Below are positions 53,900 through 64,000 of a stretch of 64,000 nucleotides of DNA, piece after piece. Position 1 is the stretch's first letter, and each line of letters begins with the position of its first letter. The notes below the pieces were generated by a model, which searched no databases, was not told the DNA's origin, and saw only the letters and a list, made by a program, of their open reading frames with translations. The translations under genes were made by a program, and so were the position numbers. Source of the stretch: Paragorgia papillata (Eukaryota; Cnidaria; Anthozoa; Scleralcyonacea; Coralliidae); contig JAWNZC010000031.1 in the NCBI GenBank assembly GCA_035771165.1, positions 104,501-168,500 of the forward strand. The letters are read 5' to 3'.

Positions 53900-54270
53900 A
53901 TTTTCTCAAATTCATTAATAATTCATAAGAATTTTACTCAATTAGACAGCTCCATTTCGTCACGTGAATGGGCTGTGAAACACCGGTAAAGCACTGCATC
54001 AAACACTAGTGTTTGATCTGTTTCTCCATCAAACACTAGAGTTTCATTTATGTTAATTAAACAGGAAACACGATACGATTGAGTAAAATTGTATCACAAA
54101 ACATCCACAAGTCCCACAACTGTGGCTCATTGGTTCATTGTCTTTGACTTGAGAAGCCATTTAAAAAACTCGTTCTGCGTGTTTGATCACGGTATCAAAA
54201 CACTCGAAAGCTAATGAATCTCTCGGGGCTTCGCCCCTCGAGTATCAAAACACTTGAACTCGTTTTTGAA
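53900..54270. repeat. Third copy of dispersed repeat family
   Basis: Starts TTCTCAAATTCATTAATAAT and ends around TCTCGGGGCTTCGCCCCTCG flanked by ATCAAAACAC on both sides. Same head and same type of terminal hairpin as the copies at 50720 and 52170. Confidence 0.6.
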
Positions 54271-54606
54271 ATAGTACATCAACTGCTAGACTGGAGGTTC
54301 TACTTGGCTGCTTAGTAGAGAAATAAAATAAATGTCAAAGTAATTGTTGCAAGACAAATTTTACGAACCATCCGTATACGATTCGTGTCCGTGTTACGAT
54401 TATTAGATTATAGCAAATTGTCTCGTACCATTGCTACCATCCTATACCATATTGCATTTGCACAGCACACTTATTAAACGGTACAAGGGTTTGTGCAACC
54501 TTTCTTGTAAGAATTATATAAATTATGGTGAGTTATATTTTACTTCTCTAGTTTCAATTTCTAGCAATGAAAATATACCATATAGAAAGTATATGAAAAG
54601 ATAAGA

Positions 54607-54609
54607 TAT

Positions 54610-54656
<47 letters not shown>
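54607..54656. repeat. (TA)n microsatellite
   Basis: Two adjoining TA runs. Confidence 0.97.
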
Positions 54657-54657
<1 letters not shown>

Positions 54658-54689
54658 AAATAACATCTTGAAAACAAGCGTGGCGATTG

Positions 54690-55045
54690 GTTGAAAGCCG
54701 TGTTTCTATAACTTTATGGAAAAACGGCAAGGTCCGCGCCATTCACTACGCCACCATTACGGTGTAGGATACGCCATCGTACGCCATTATGAAGAGTAAG
54801 GAGAATTTACGCTTTGATGCAGTGATTATTTTTACGTTCTATACCTATTTTCGACTGGTTATTTTATAAAGGAAATAGAGAACATTTTTCCGTGTTCCCA
54901 CAGTGTTATAGAAACACTTGTGAAAGTTTGGGAGAACTCGAAATAGCGTGAAAACACTCGCCCTGCCGGCTGGTGTTCCCACTACAATTTCTCGTTCTCC
55001 CAAACTTCCACTCGTGTTTCTATAACTCTATATGGAAACACGGAA
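54690..55045. repeat. Inverted-repeat element
   Basis: GTGTTTCTATAACTTTATGG at 54700 faces CTATATGGAAACACGG at 55024. An inner pair GAAAGTTTGGGAGAAC / GTTCTCCCAAACTTCC surrounds ACACTCGCCCTGCCGGCTGG. Probably one palindromic element nested in another. Confidence 0.65.
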
Positions 55046-55049
55046 ACTG

Positions 55050-55915
55050 TTTTCTATATCTAAAATATTAACCGCTTGCGTGGATCGCTAGCCCATAAAA
55101 CAACCTATGAAAGAATATTATTAAATGTATGAGAAGTATGATTTTTGATCTACTCAAAACAAGTCATAAAATTTGGAAAGCGCACCGTTTGGCCTTGGTC
55201 AAGATAACTTTCCACTCTAAGCTTCCGACATATTCACACTTTACCAACATAGCGCTACATCATGATGCCGTCACTATATTTAAGTTGCATATGTTCCTTT
55301 TCCTTAATTTTGCAATCCGAACAATAGATAATGGCTCAAATGCAATCATTTGAAAGTCAATTTTGGTTTGTTTTTCCGCATTTTGTGCTATAAATAGCAG
55401 CTCGACAGTACGCTATTTAAAGTGCATTGGCCACTTGTGCAAAAGGAACAAACTTTAGAAATCTTCCGGTATATTACGTCGTAGATCTACTTCAAATCAA
55501 CGTTTTGTCAAACGTGCATGTTTTTGTAAAACGCTCAGTAAACGTTATTATTTGGTTAACAGGAAACTATGGTAGACGGTACTGATTCTTTCTTGACTTA
55601 TTTAAAAATTCCTTTGAATGCACAGCTAATACATAAATGTTTCAATTTAACGTGCATTGATTACATCCTCCCTGTTTGTTTAGTTGTCGATAAGTTCAAG
55701 TCAATCCAGTGAATGCGTCTTTACTTTCATCATCGCTCTTTTGTCTTATTATCAGAATTTCCTGTTGTTTGAGCAACTGTAAATTCAGAACGCTTTACAC
55801 AAAGAAAAGGCTACAGTACCTCTACCTTCCTTTCCACTAAGAGGACGAATTTCTTTCCAATTTTCTTTCAATTAACGATCAATACTCCGTTATTTTATTT
55901 AAGAAAATAGACAAC
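55050..55915. other. Non-coding, nothing recognised
   Basis: A 74-codon plus-strand frame at 55129 has no recognisable feature. Nothing supported. Confidence 0.5.
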
Positions 55916-56384
55916 AGTCTTGTGGGGTTATGGAAGTGTGGGACAAACGCTCCAGTAAGCTGTTTTTTAAAGATCGTTGGGAGCTGGGCCCTGACTGAGT
56001 AAATTGGTCAGGGCAAACACTCCATTTGATCGAGGCAGCTGGGCCCTGATATAATTGGTCAGGGCAAACACTGCTTAGGAAGATTCGAGAAATGGGCCCT
56101 AGAGCAATTTGCGATAACGCAATGGGCTCTAGGACAAGTTTCTCTTATCCTATATACATTGAGAATTGGGCCCTAAAGTGATTTGGGATAAATTTTCTCC
56201 AATGGACTTTAAGGCAAGATTCTACATGTATATCAGCATACAAAAAACGAGGTCTATGGGACAATTGTGACCTCTAAACTGGAGCAATTTCCGCCACAAT
56301 CACACGCTCGTGTGTGATCCCCATAGACCCATAGACGAAGGGTTACGTTATATACTCATTGATAAAGTGTTACATTACCAAAAT

Positions 56385-57324
56385 CTAAAACTTTCCGAGA
56401 TCAGTTATGAGTTGTTTTGAAACATCTGCAAGGATATGCACAGGAGTACGTATGTATCTTAAATAGCAGTCGGAGGACCAACGACCGAGTGTTTGAATAA
56501 GCCAATGAGGTAGATTTTGAGACGCAGCTGTTGTAGCAGCTTCAATTCTGAAGCTGTGGCCGGATAAATTTTAGCTAGTATAGCCACCAAGAGACAACAG
56601 TGAACGCAGTTCGTTAGTGAATTGCGTCCGAGACAATGCTGTGCCGTTTGAATATTGAAAAAGTGGTCCTGAAGAATTTACGCGTCGGGAAAGGTAGTTT
56701 TTCATGGCCAAAACCGGACATAGCTCGGAGTCATTAGCTCCAATGGTTATCTTAACAGCCGAACGAAATGGATCAGTCTTTGAAGCTTTTATGGTTAAAC
56801 ACATGTATCGAATGGTTTCATTTGAACATGGGTGGAAGGTTATGTCGGTTGGACATAAATGTATGGAAGGATCAAAATTTTAGTAACAGGTCATTTCACC
56901 AATCCGCAGAAAGCCGAAAAAGGCTAGTGAAATCGCAGCCCATAGCATGTGATCATTATGTGAAGGAACTGCACGGCAATGAAGCAGACGGAAAAATAAT
57001 TTTAGATGTACCAAGGTTATAGGCAAGCGGAGCCTAGTAGCCACACCTTTTACCCGTTTAATGCCCCTTAAGATGTACTGGAGTCGCAGAAATTTACTAA
57101 GGGGGAGATCAAAACCGTTAATTAAGTGAAGATTACGAATAGCAGCTAGATAGACTTTTATTGTCCCTGGATTGACTGTTTGAGCAAGAAATACTGCAAA
57201 GTAAATAAGGTTTTCGTGTTTCGTGCAGTTTAAACTGATAGCAGAAATTCAGGAATTGTTTTTCTCCGCTGCTGTATGTTCTTGAAGTACCTTGCGCTAA
57301 GGAAGCAACCTGATAACGTTGCAA
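56385..57324 (-). pseudogene. DIRS tyrosine recombinase, broken
   Basis: The minus strand starts MQRYQVASLAQGTSRTYSSG, the N-terminal core-binding region. A frameshift near 57215 moves to ENLIYFAVFLAQTVNPGTIK and LAAIRNLHLINGFDLPLSKF. The catalytic half has FFGFLRIGEM, then a stop within MTCY-NFDPS (about 56880), then IKASKTDPFRSAVKITIG, a TAA at 56571 just before LSGHSFRIEAATTAA, and LGRWSSDCYLRYIRTPVHIL. Catalytic Arg, HxxR (GHSFR), the Trp of LGRW and the nucleophile Tyr region (YLRYI) are all recognisable. Three disruptions make it inactive unless supplied in trans. Confidence 0.85.
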
Positions 57325-57332
57325 GTCGGCTT

Positions 57333-59216
57333 CTAGAGATCGTAAAGGATTTCTGGTAGGATTTGAGGCGACTGGTCTGCCTGAGGAGCCAGACGGCGGA
57401 AACGGGTTTGCTGAAAACGAGATATTGAATCAGTTATATTATTAAGATGTCCAGGGATATGCGCTGCTTTGAAATAAAAATTGCATTTCAGGGTTTGCAG
57501 GGTTAGAGCCCGAACTAGGTCCATCATTCTGGGACTTTTTGAGTGTTTTGCGTTTATAATTGACACAACTGTTTGGTTGTCGCAATAGAAAATAATTCGC
57601 TTTTGGGACCATCTGTGTCCCCATATGTATGCTGCGGCAACGATCGCATATAGCTCTTGCCAATCTATACTGATATCTTTATAGCTAAGTATCTGATGGG
57701 GCAACCACGATCCCTGAAACCACTGATTCTGGAAAATTCCCCCAAACCCAAGAGTCCCCGACGCGTCTGTGAACAAAGAAAGGGTGTCAGAGTTCTCCCA
57801 GGTTGAATTAAGAAAAAGATTTGTACCATTCCATTCACAGAGGAATGTTTTCCACATGGCAATATCTTGCTGGAAACTATGATTTAGACGGATGTGATGG
57901 TGTGGCTTCTGGATACCGCGAGTAAGTTGTATCATTCGTTGCAAAAACGCCCTACCTGGGGGAACTACTTTGCATGCAAAATTAAGAGTGCCAATAAGTG
58001 ACTGCAATTCTTTTAGAGTGGTAGATTTTTTAGTGGTCCAAAGCGAAAGATCGCATCGTAGACGGTGGAGCTTATCATCAGGGAGCCGGGCTTCCATCTT
58101 GTTTGAATCAAGAAGAATGCCTAAGAACTCAAAAACGTGGGAAGGCCCTTCTCTTTTGTGCTCTGCAATTGGTACGCCTAGCTGCCGAAAAGTGAGTAGC
58201 ATACTGGTCAAGCTGCTTTGACAAGGTTGACAGTAGGGCTTAGAGTTGGAAGGGGGCTCCATAATTAAGAAATCGTCTAAAATGTGACCAACGTAACTTA
58301 TGCAGCATTTGTTAAGGAGGATCCACTCACGGGCGTCTGACAATTGGTTAAACAAATAAGGCGCGCTTCTCAAACCAAATGGAAGGACTTTATCGAAATA
58401 GTACCGGTTATTCCACTGCATACCTAGTAATTCCCAGTCGTCGGGATGAACTGGGTATTGACGAAAGGCAGATTCAATATCGGTTTTAGCTAAAAAGGTA
58501 CCTCTGCCTAGGCGAATTAACGCGGAAATTGTGTCGTCAATTTTTATATATTGAAGGGAAAAATCATCTTTTTCAATAAAGGAGTTGACGGAGTCGCCCG
58601 ATTTAGGAAAGAAAAGATGAAAGATAGTACGAAATTTATTGGAGTGCTTTTTTGGTACAATGCCAATTGGTGAAATCTGAAAATTAGTGAACGGAGGTTT
58701 GGTGAAAGGACCTGCAGTGTGACCAAGAGCGACTTCCTTGGCGAGGTTATCCGAAATTATAGTAGGGTTTTCAACGGCAGTTTTTAGGTTCTTCGAAACT
58801 TTCGAAACTCGTGGACCTTGATAGCCTAAACGGGCGCCGAAGCGCAATTCCGAACAGAGTTTCAAAACAAATGACTGATCTGGATGTTCACAAAGAGCAT
58901 CTTCTAAAACATTAACGCGAAGTGGAGTAACTACAGTTCTATCATAACTAATATTGTCAATAATAACTTTACTATTTTCGGTGTTTGGAACTTGGTTTGT
59001 CGTTGCGGCTCTCTGTTGATGGAAGGGAGTCGTCGGAACGGTTTCGGCATTGGTAGCCGGGGTGGTTTCCTCCGCATCCGTTTCGATTGGATCTATGTGC
59101 ATAGGGGCAATTGGTCTTGTCGCGACAGGACCACCCGCGATTGTAGCTGTGGCAGGTTGCGTCCCTCGCTGCCCCAGTTTTGTTTGAGGGTCCATTAGAA
59201 AAAAGAGAATAGTCAT
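57333..59216 (-). CDS. DIRS reverse transcriptase / RNase H
   Basis: An intact minus-strand frame of 627 codons. The likely start is MDPQTKLGQRGTQ (the second Met, residue 8). Pro/Thr-rich to about residue 75; RT: FQISPIGIVPKK (residues 185-196), LAKTDIESAFRQYPV (motif A, about 245), LPFGLRSAPYLFNQLSD (motif B, about 280) and ISYVGHILDDFLI (motif C, LDD, about 315). RNase H: SLFTDASGTLGFGG (about 480), IDWQELYAIVAAA, IIFYCDNQTVVSI and HLNNITDSISR supply the D-E-D-D residues. The start overlaps the gag-like frame by 245 bp in another frame, so translation may use reinitiation or frameshifting. It ends 8 bp from the recombinase frame. No methyltransferase domain is seen. Confidence 0.93.
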   Translation of the reverse strand: MTILFFLMDPQTKLGQRGTQPATATIAGGPVATRPIAPMHIDPIETDAEETTPATNAETVPTTPFHQQRAATTNQVPNTENSKVIIDNISYDRTVVTPLRVNVLEDALCEHPDQSFVLKLCSELRFGARLGYQGPRVSKVSKNLKTAVENPTIISDNLAKEVALGHTAGPFTKPPFTNFQISPIGIVPKKHSNKFRTIFHLFFPKSGDSVNSFIEKDDFSLQYIKIDDTISALIRLGRGTFLAKTDIESAFRQYPVHPDDWELLGMQWNNRYYFDKVLPFGLRSAPYLFNQLSDAREWILLNKCCISYVGHILDDFLIMEPPSNSKPYCQPCQSSLTSMLLTFRQLGVPIAEHKREGPSHVFEFLGILLDSNKMEARLPDDKLHRLRCDLSLWTTKKSTTLKELQSLIGTLNFACKVVPPGRAFLQRMIQLTRGIQKPHHHIRLNHSFQQDIAMWKTFLCEWNGTNLFLNSTWENSDTLSLFTDASGTLGFGGIFQNQWFQGSWLPHQILSYKDISIDWQELYAIVAAAYIWGHRWSQKRIIFYCDNQTVVSIINAKHSKSPRMMDLVRALTLQTLKCNFYFKAAHIPGHLNNITDSISRFQQTRFRRLAPQADQSPQILPEILYDL

Positions 59217-60294
59217 CTCGAAGCTGAGAAGGACTGGCAGTAAACACTCGAAGCCATAGTTGGGTATCTATTACCGCCCAGGAGAGAGTACGACAGTTGG
59301 CAGCTTTGTGTCGAAACTTGTGGTCATAAATACACCACCCAAGACCCCCATGAGCTTTCGCGGCATGGCGTATAGTTTCCATGTATTGAAGCAGTTCTGT
59401 AGCGCGAGCAGGAAATTTATGAACAACAATCAACATATACGTGTTGAAAGCTGTTGTCCAATCTTGGATATCAGTAAGGACTTGTGATTTTCGGTGTGTC
59501 AAGGAGATCCCGGAAGCGGAAACCGTAAAGCTCAGATTATCTGAGCCGTGGGTGGACTGGTTGAGATTCTTTGGCAAAAGTTTAGATAACTCAAAAAACT
59601 CACCGCTTTCGATGCCTCGGATGAATTTCGCTGGAATCTCGGGTGTAAAACCACCATCAGCCACGGTTGACGACGTCTGGCTCTTCGTTGGTTCCACTGG
59701 ACGAAGTGCAGAGGACGTTAGGAAGGGAAATGACTGTCCAAGCTGTTCCAATCGTTCGAGAGGATTAACGTCGCGACCAGAGGCAAGGTTGACGACATTT
59801 GGAGTGTCACGCGATGGCGGAGCGTCTAAGATCGGTCTTTCCACGGCCACAGAAGGATTTACCACGTCGCTATGCGGGCGCGATTGGTCTTGGAAGTAGG
59901 TTTGAAGAGATAATTGGACAATGTTCGTTATTTGCGCAACTTGGTCGTCGCTGAACGTGGTGGGTACAGTGGATGGCGGTTGTCGTCGGTGGACAATGAC
60001 GGGATTGTCATTTGATACGGTTACTTCTTCATCGACATGAGATATGCTGTCTGCTTGTCGGCGCTCTCGTTCTTTCGTTAGACGGGTTTTCAGTGCTTTT
60101 CTGCCGCCGTGGTTTGGAAGGTTGAGTTCTCGACAGAGTTGCCGCATCTGCGGCGTGTTTAGCCGTTCAACGTCGTCAGGAAAAGGCATTGTCGAAGGAC
60201 CTGGGCGCACGATCTCGGGCCTGGCTTGGTTGGCTATATTTGGTTCTTGCACACGAGAACGACGAGCAGAAGAGCGCGTTCGTGTCTTTGGCAT
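58972..60294 (-). CDS. DIRS gag-like protein with SAP and CCCH finger
   Basis: The minus-strand frame is open from 60405. I prefer MPKTRTRSSARRSRVQEPNI at 60294, because the upstream 37 codons look like translated leader. About 440 residues. A basic N-terminus is followed by a SAP-like domain, LNTPQMRQLCRELNLPNHGG, then RKALKTRL. The middle is Pro/Ser-rich. About residues 230-365 form a globular region (IPAKFIRGIESGEFFELSKL, WTTAFNTYMLIVVHKFPARA). A CCCH finger follows, CHSYNRGWSCRDKTNCPYAH. Role: RNA binding and packaging, by analogy. The frame has no breaks and overlaps the RT frame. Confidence 0.85.
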   Translation of the reverse strand: MPKTRTRSSARRSRVQEPNIANQARPEIVRPGPSTMPFPDDVERLNTPQMRQLCRELNLPNHGGRKALKTRLTKERERRQADSISHVDEEVTVSNDNPVIVHRRQPPSTVPTTFSDDQVAQITNIVQLSLQTYFQDQSRPHSDVVNPSVAVERPILDAPPSRDTPNVVNLASGRDVNPLERLEQLGQSFPFLTSSALRPVEPTKSQTSSTVADGGFTPEIPAKFIRGIESGEFFELSKLLPKNLNQSTHGSDNLSFTVSASGISLTHRKSQVLTDIQDWTTAFNTYMLIVVHKFPARATELLQYMETIRHAAKAHGGLGWCIYDHKFRHKAANCRTLSWAVIDTQLWLRVFTASPSQLRDDYSLFSNGPSNKTGAARDATCHSYNRGWSCRDKTNCPYAHRSNRNGCGGNHPGYQCRNRSDDSLPSTESRNDKPSSKHRK

Positions 60295-60484
60295 GGCTGG
60301 AATAAACGACGAGCAGAGGCACACGAGAACGTAAGATACAAAATGTTTTAAGCAGACGTTTACTGTTTGAATTCTCAGTAAGAATGACGAAGTAAGCGTG
60401 TGCATCTAGCTTTAGGCCGAATAGTTTTGACTAAGGTTGATTGTTGGATATGAATGAACAGTCAACAATCCTGAGTCAATAATG

Positions 60485-61480
60485 GTTAATAGAGAGCAGC
60501 CAAATAAGTGAAATAACTTTGTTATCTGTACTGTCAATCACTGATTTCTATAGCCATCTATGTTAGAACAAGGCATTGTTTGAACAATCACCTTGTTCCA
60601 TTAGACAAGAATACCATGAAATATGTGGAATTGATATTACATTGTTGTATATTAGCATTTATCTCGTATCGTACGTTTATTCTAAATTTTTGTCTGTAAA
60701 AGTGCAATTTAAAATACCTTGAGTCTACGATGTTGATATTGGTAACATTTTGCCGAATTCATTTGGGTATAGAACTCAATTTCAGTGTTTGACAGTTTAT
60801 ACAGACCTCCAATTGTTGACGATGAATGTTAATTGTTGCATATCTGCATTTACCTCGTATTGTACGTTAACTCTAATTTTATTGATAAAAATTGTCATTA
60901 AAAATACACTAGCTTATTACTGCAAAAGCAGTAAATCAATAAAAATTTGTATATTTGGCTGTATCGAGTTTTAGTGGTAAGCTAACATATTTTTTCTTTA
61001 AATTACAGTATAAATCTAAAGTTTTTACAATATTTTAAATGTTCTAAATATCTCCATGCACAACGCATACATAATAAATTATTCAGTATGCATGATTGTC
61101 TTCACCATAGCTACAACTCTTACCTTTTTTAATTGCCCCTCCTGGTTTTGAGTATACACATAGAAAAATTAAAAAAAAAAGGGAATGAGATAAATACTTT
61201 TTTGAGACTGCGGGCACTTTCCGCCTCCCCTCTCCTTCCCAAACCCAGAAGACCAAAAAAGCTTAGTTTAGGTTAATAAGTACCTCTGCAAATTATTTAC
61301 AGTATTACTTTTCCTGTACGAGAATTTTGAGTTGTACGAAAGTTGTGCATTGAAAAGATCTTATACTTGGAAATTCAGTTCTCGGATGGTCTCCTTGAAA
61401 GACTGGAATAAACACCGTTAATACTCTGTAGCTGTAGAGACAGTACACTATGGAACGTGACATAAAAATACAAATAAGTA
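60485..61480. other. Non-coding, nothing recognised
   Basis: TATATTAGCATTTATCTCGTAT near 60648 and GCATATCTGCATTTACCTCG near 60837 belong to two diverged direct repeats about 190 bp apart. No gene. Confidence 0.5.
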
Positions 61481-61489
61481 ACTTGGTAA

Positions 61490-61630
61490 TTATTAATTAT
61501 TGGCCGAGTCTGAGCAAAATATCATGATTTGTCAGTGGCGAGCTACTAGTCATTGCAGAGGCAAATAACTGGTAGCGAGACACTGACAAATCATGATGTT
61601 TTGCCATAGACGAGATCAATAATTGATTTA
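61490..61630. repeat. Palindromic MITE-like repeat
   Basis: AAAATATCATGATTTGTCAG faces CTGACAAATCATGATGTTTT. The outer parts AATTATTGGCCGAGTC / GACGAGATCAATAATT pair weakly. Confidence 0.8.
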
Positions 61631-61634
61631 TCAT

Positions 61635-62625
61635 TCATAAAATAGTTAGAAATTTGAAATGCCTGAAGTTAGATATCGCCATTCTTCTCTCTGTCTTCGG
61701 CATACTAAAATCTTCGTGAAACTTACTTTTTGTTGGCACGAGTCTTGTTTCTATTTCTCTAAATCTCCATTTAACTATTTCTTTTCTGAAGTATATTGTC
61801 GTTATGGATGCTTCCAAATACTTTCGATTACTTTCTCGATTAGTCCCCTCCATCACCGCCATGTTTACGAAAATTATTTGCAGTCAGCAGCGCTATCGCT
61901 AGTGCGCCGCTCATAAAATTATTTGCAGCAGAAAACTATTTGTACTCAGTTATTTGCAAGTGAATTAACCAATCAGAATGCGGGATAGAAACCAAATGAA
62001 TGATAATTATTTTTGTTCTCTATTTTCAATTATGATATGATACCAATACAACCCTTGTTCACAGTCTTTAATCAGCAAAGTCTATGCGTAGTCACTTTGA
62101 AATGTAGTAACTTTGAAATTGAGGGCTAGGCCTTAATTGCACTGACCTCGATCCGCCTCTGTCCACACTACCGTTGCAAAATACAGGCCAAATTTAAATC
62201 AAAATATTTACCTGATTCAGTCAAGGTGTTTCTATTAAAAGATACACGTCGAACGCCTTGTTGTTCCGTTAAGGGTAGTTACGTTATATTATTTCTGCTG
62301 ATATGACTAACCTTGTGGAGTACCTGAGCATGGTTCTACGTAGAAATTTATTTCAGCAATAAATTTGTCCCAGACTCGACGAAACTCCAGTTTGATCTAA
62401 AAAGACACTTTGTTAGAATACACCTAACAACTTTTACTGGGTAGCAGCATGTTGGAATACTTCTTGCGTCGATAGAACGCAGAATAAAATAAATATTAAA
62501 ATATAATTTTACTATTTGATTTGTTTTATATCTAAATGTATTTCTAAGTTATATGCATCGACTCATGAAGTACTAGGTGAAGTACTACATATCACGTGAA
62601 GCTGCATTTTTCAAAAATATATTAA
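61635..62625. other. Non-coding, nothing recognised
   Basis: Opposing short frames at 61635-61916 overlap and neither has a recognisable domain. Confidence 0.5.
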
Positions 62626-62629
62626 GCTA

Positions 62630-62678
62630 AGTATAGGTTAGTTACCGAACCCGAGGTAACTAACCTATACTTAGTTCA
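62630..62678. repeat. Near-perfect 20-bp hairpin
   Basis: CTAAGTATAGGTTAGTTACC faces GGTAACTAACCTATACTTAG across a 9-nt loop. Confidence 0.9.
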
Positions 62679-62822
62679 AGATCATAGAGGTTGCCTAAGA
62701 AAACTGAGATAGCTGAGTTCGTTATCACAGAGGTCGTCTAAAAAGCACTTCAGTCCCGATGATAAATATGATCTGACTAAGACAATTTTTCATATCTCTG
62801 ACTCAAGAACTTTTAAAACTGT

Positions 62823-63446
62823 TTGTATTACAATTGTCATTCGTGCACGGTCGCCTCTAAGCCGTGTTGCTGCATTCATGCCAATATTATTTACTGCTCT
62901 GTCACTTGTGGTAATTGTTCGAAAACACTTCTGCAAAGAATTCTTCGCCTTCAAAAGCTTGCAGCACGCATTATATTAGATGCTGAGTATTCTACTCCTT
63001 CTGTTCTCCTTTTTTCCCAACTTAAGTGGATTCCAATTTTTTATCTAATTAAGTTTAGGAAGCTTCTTCTACTATTAAATATACTAATCAATCCTAATGC
63101 TCCACCGTCTTTTCAATTTATGTTCAATTTCTTATCTGCCACTCGACAACACGCACGTACTAGAGCCTGCTTATATGACCTTGAGCTTCCTTACCCGCGC
63201 ACTAATTCTGATAAACGAACATTTCTCTACAGCGCCTCAATTCTCTTTAACGCCTTAGATAGTGATTGCAAACAGCTTGCCATGTCACCTGCATGTACTT
63301 CTGATGCTTTGACGTTAATATTAACTTCAACTAAACGCAAACTCCGTAATTACTTTCTTCATAAACTTACCTGTATCAACCATCTGGAAGACCTTTTTTG
63401 CGTCAATAGTAATTTTTTATTGAATTGTAAATGTGTTTCTACTTGA
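62823..63446 (+). CDS. LINE reverse transcriptase ORF, C-terminal end
   Basis: The plus-strand frame ends at TGA 63444-63446. It contains YCSVTCGNCSKTLLQRILRL, then QKLAARIILDAEYSTPSVLL and FSQLKWIPIFYLIKFRKLLL. The segment NCSxxLLxxILRLQKxAARIIL-x-LKWIP lies just after the RT domain in CR1/L2-type non-LTR elements. The first 15 or so codons are probably not element-derived: the RT domain itself is absent, so the copy is 5'-truncated, as is usual for LINEs. A polyadenylation-like AATAAA at 63577 is followed by an ATTCT repeat tail. Confidence 0.75.
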   Translation: MYYNCHSCTVASKPCCCIHANIIYCSVTCGNCSKTLLQRILRLQKLAARIILDAEYSTPSVLLFSQLKWIPIFYLIKFRKLLLLLNILINPNAPPSFQFMFNFLSATRQHARTRACLYDLELPYPRTNSDKRTFLYSASILFNALDSDCKQLAMSPACTSDALTLILTSTKRKLRNYFLHKLTCINHLEDLFCVNSNFLLNCKCVST

Positions 63447-63605
63447 CTAGTTTATCACTTGACATTATTTCCATATATAATGTATTAGTTATGTCTGTTG
63501 TATTTGTAAATATTGTAATATTGTGAGGGCCGTATGTTAGATAACCTTTACGATTAATATGTCTTTTCCCTCGTAAAATAAAGTTTTATTCTATTCTATT
63601 CTATT
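62850..63605 (+). mobile_element. 5'-truncated LINE with ATTCT tail
   Basis: The coding tail described above plus a 3' untranslated region, ending AAATAAAGTTTTATTCTATT and three to four TTCTA units. The microsatellite 3' tail (instead of poly-A) fits CR1/L2-like clades. The target duplication was not defined. Confidence 0.7.
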
Positions 63606-64000
63606 CTTGCTACTAATCATGTTAATTTAACTTGATTATCTATTGGGTTCTTACTTTTCCTTTACTGTTTCCGGGTTCCCTTTATTGGAAGTTTTGCCTC
63701 TGTGGGTATTTCCTGCCATTGTCTATGTATATGTCTGTTTTAGTGTATTTGTGCATTTTAGTTTAAGTCTTGTCTATAATTTCGTACTGGTGAAGCTTAT
63801 AAATATATAAAATATAAATATAAAAATACTTTATCACATTCGAGACCATTGATTAACCTTTATTTCCCTAACCACGTATAAATCAAGTTCATTGCCCCGG
63901 GATAATTGCCCCGGGTTAATATATATTAGCCCGGTGCATTATTATTGATTATTGCGTGGTTGGGAGTTTTTATTATAAATAAACAACCGCGGTATATCAA
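63606..64000. other. Non-coding to window end
   Basis: Contains ATTGCCCCGGGATAATTGCC, which repeats ATTGCCCCGGG twice, followed by an inverted AGCCCGGTGCATT. Possibly the edge of another MITE cut by the window. Confidence 0.45.

Larger units (their letters stand above)
55920..60480 (-). mobile_element. DIRS-type tyrosine-recombinase retrotransposon
   Basis: Three minus-strand coding regions in the order gag-like, RT/RNase H, tyrosine recombinase, which is the DIRS-order arrangement. Outside the recombinase, 55980-56090 holds two direct repeats (AGCTGGGCCCTGA, then AATTGGTCAGGGCAAACACT) in what should be the 3' non-coding end. At the other side 60420-60480 contains small inverted repeats (GATTGTTGGA / TCAACAATC). 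Complete terminal and internal complementary regions were not mapped, so the ends are approximate. Confidence 0.8.

Overview
This is eukaryotic, almost certainly animal, DNA. It is AT-rich and full of spliced or decayed mobile elements, microsatellites and palindromic MITEs. There is no operon structure and no clear resident host gene. Coding remnants are those of aquatic invertebrates (Polinton, KDZ/Zisupton, DIRS, GIY-YIG Penelope, Ty3/Gypsy). Their resemblance to cnidarian copies I remember makes a cnidarian my best guess, but taxonomy cannot be proved from this window.

Layout. 1-9,700: mostly non-coding, with several MITEs (two with clean 3-bp TAA/TTA target duplications) and two minus-strand Ty3/Gypsy remnants. 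About 9,736-37,682: one giant DNA element of roughly 28 kb, bounded by long inverted repeats (right arm about 1.63 kb; left arm 4.33 kb because of a 2.7-kb insertion). The outermost part of each arm is an array of 60-bp units. Just inside the left arm starts an intron-rich gene whose exons match KDZ (Kyakuja-Dileera-Zisupton) transposases with CxC cysteine clusters. Just inside the right arm starts a second, unrecognised gene pointing inward. Between them lie the 3' exons of a HINT-type histidine-triad gene, a C2H2/SAP protein exon, a 5S rRNA-like fragment, several tandem arrays and many younger insertions. These include a 4.36-kb TA-flanked transposon that splits the transposase exon exactly, and a 1.78-kb element with a perfect 9-bp target duplication.

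About 38,240-51,545: a decayed Polinton/Maverick with about 105-bp terminal inverted repeats. Minus strand: RING-like protein, conserved unknown, packaging ATPase, capsid-type protein, membrane protein, structural-type proteins and integrase chromodomain. Plus strand: two small proteins and protein-primed DNA polymerase B. Its genes carry frameshifts, stops and insertions (foldback, MITE, hAT-like), and a Penelope-like retroelement with an inverted partial copy at its 5' side sits between polB and the right terminal repeat.

About 51,560-55,900: non-coding, with dispersed repeats and (TA)n. 55,920-60,480: a DIRS-type retrotransposon on the minus strand with intact gag-like (SAP plus CCCH finger) and RT/RNase H frames but a broken tyrosine recombinase. 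60,500-64,000: non-coding with palindromes, then the 3' end of a LINE with an ATTCT tail.

The main candidate for something new is the giant KDZ element: its tandem-array termini, two inward-facing genes at the inner TIR edges, and internal cargo. All coordinates come from reading by eye; splice sites and element ends without a target duplication are approximate.
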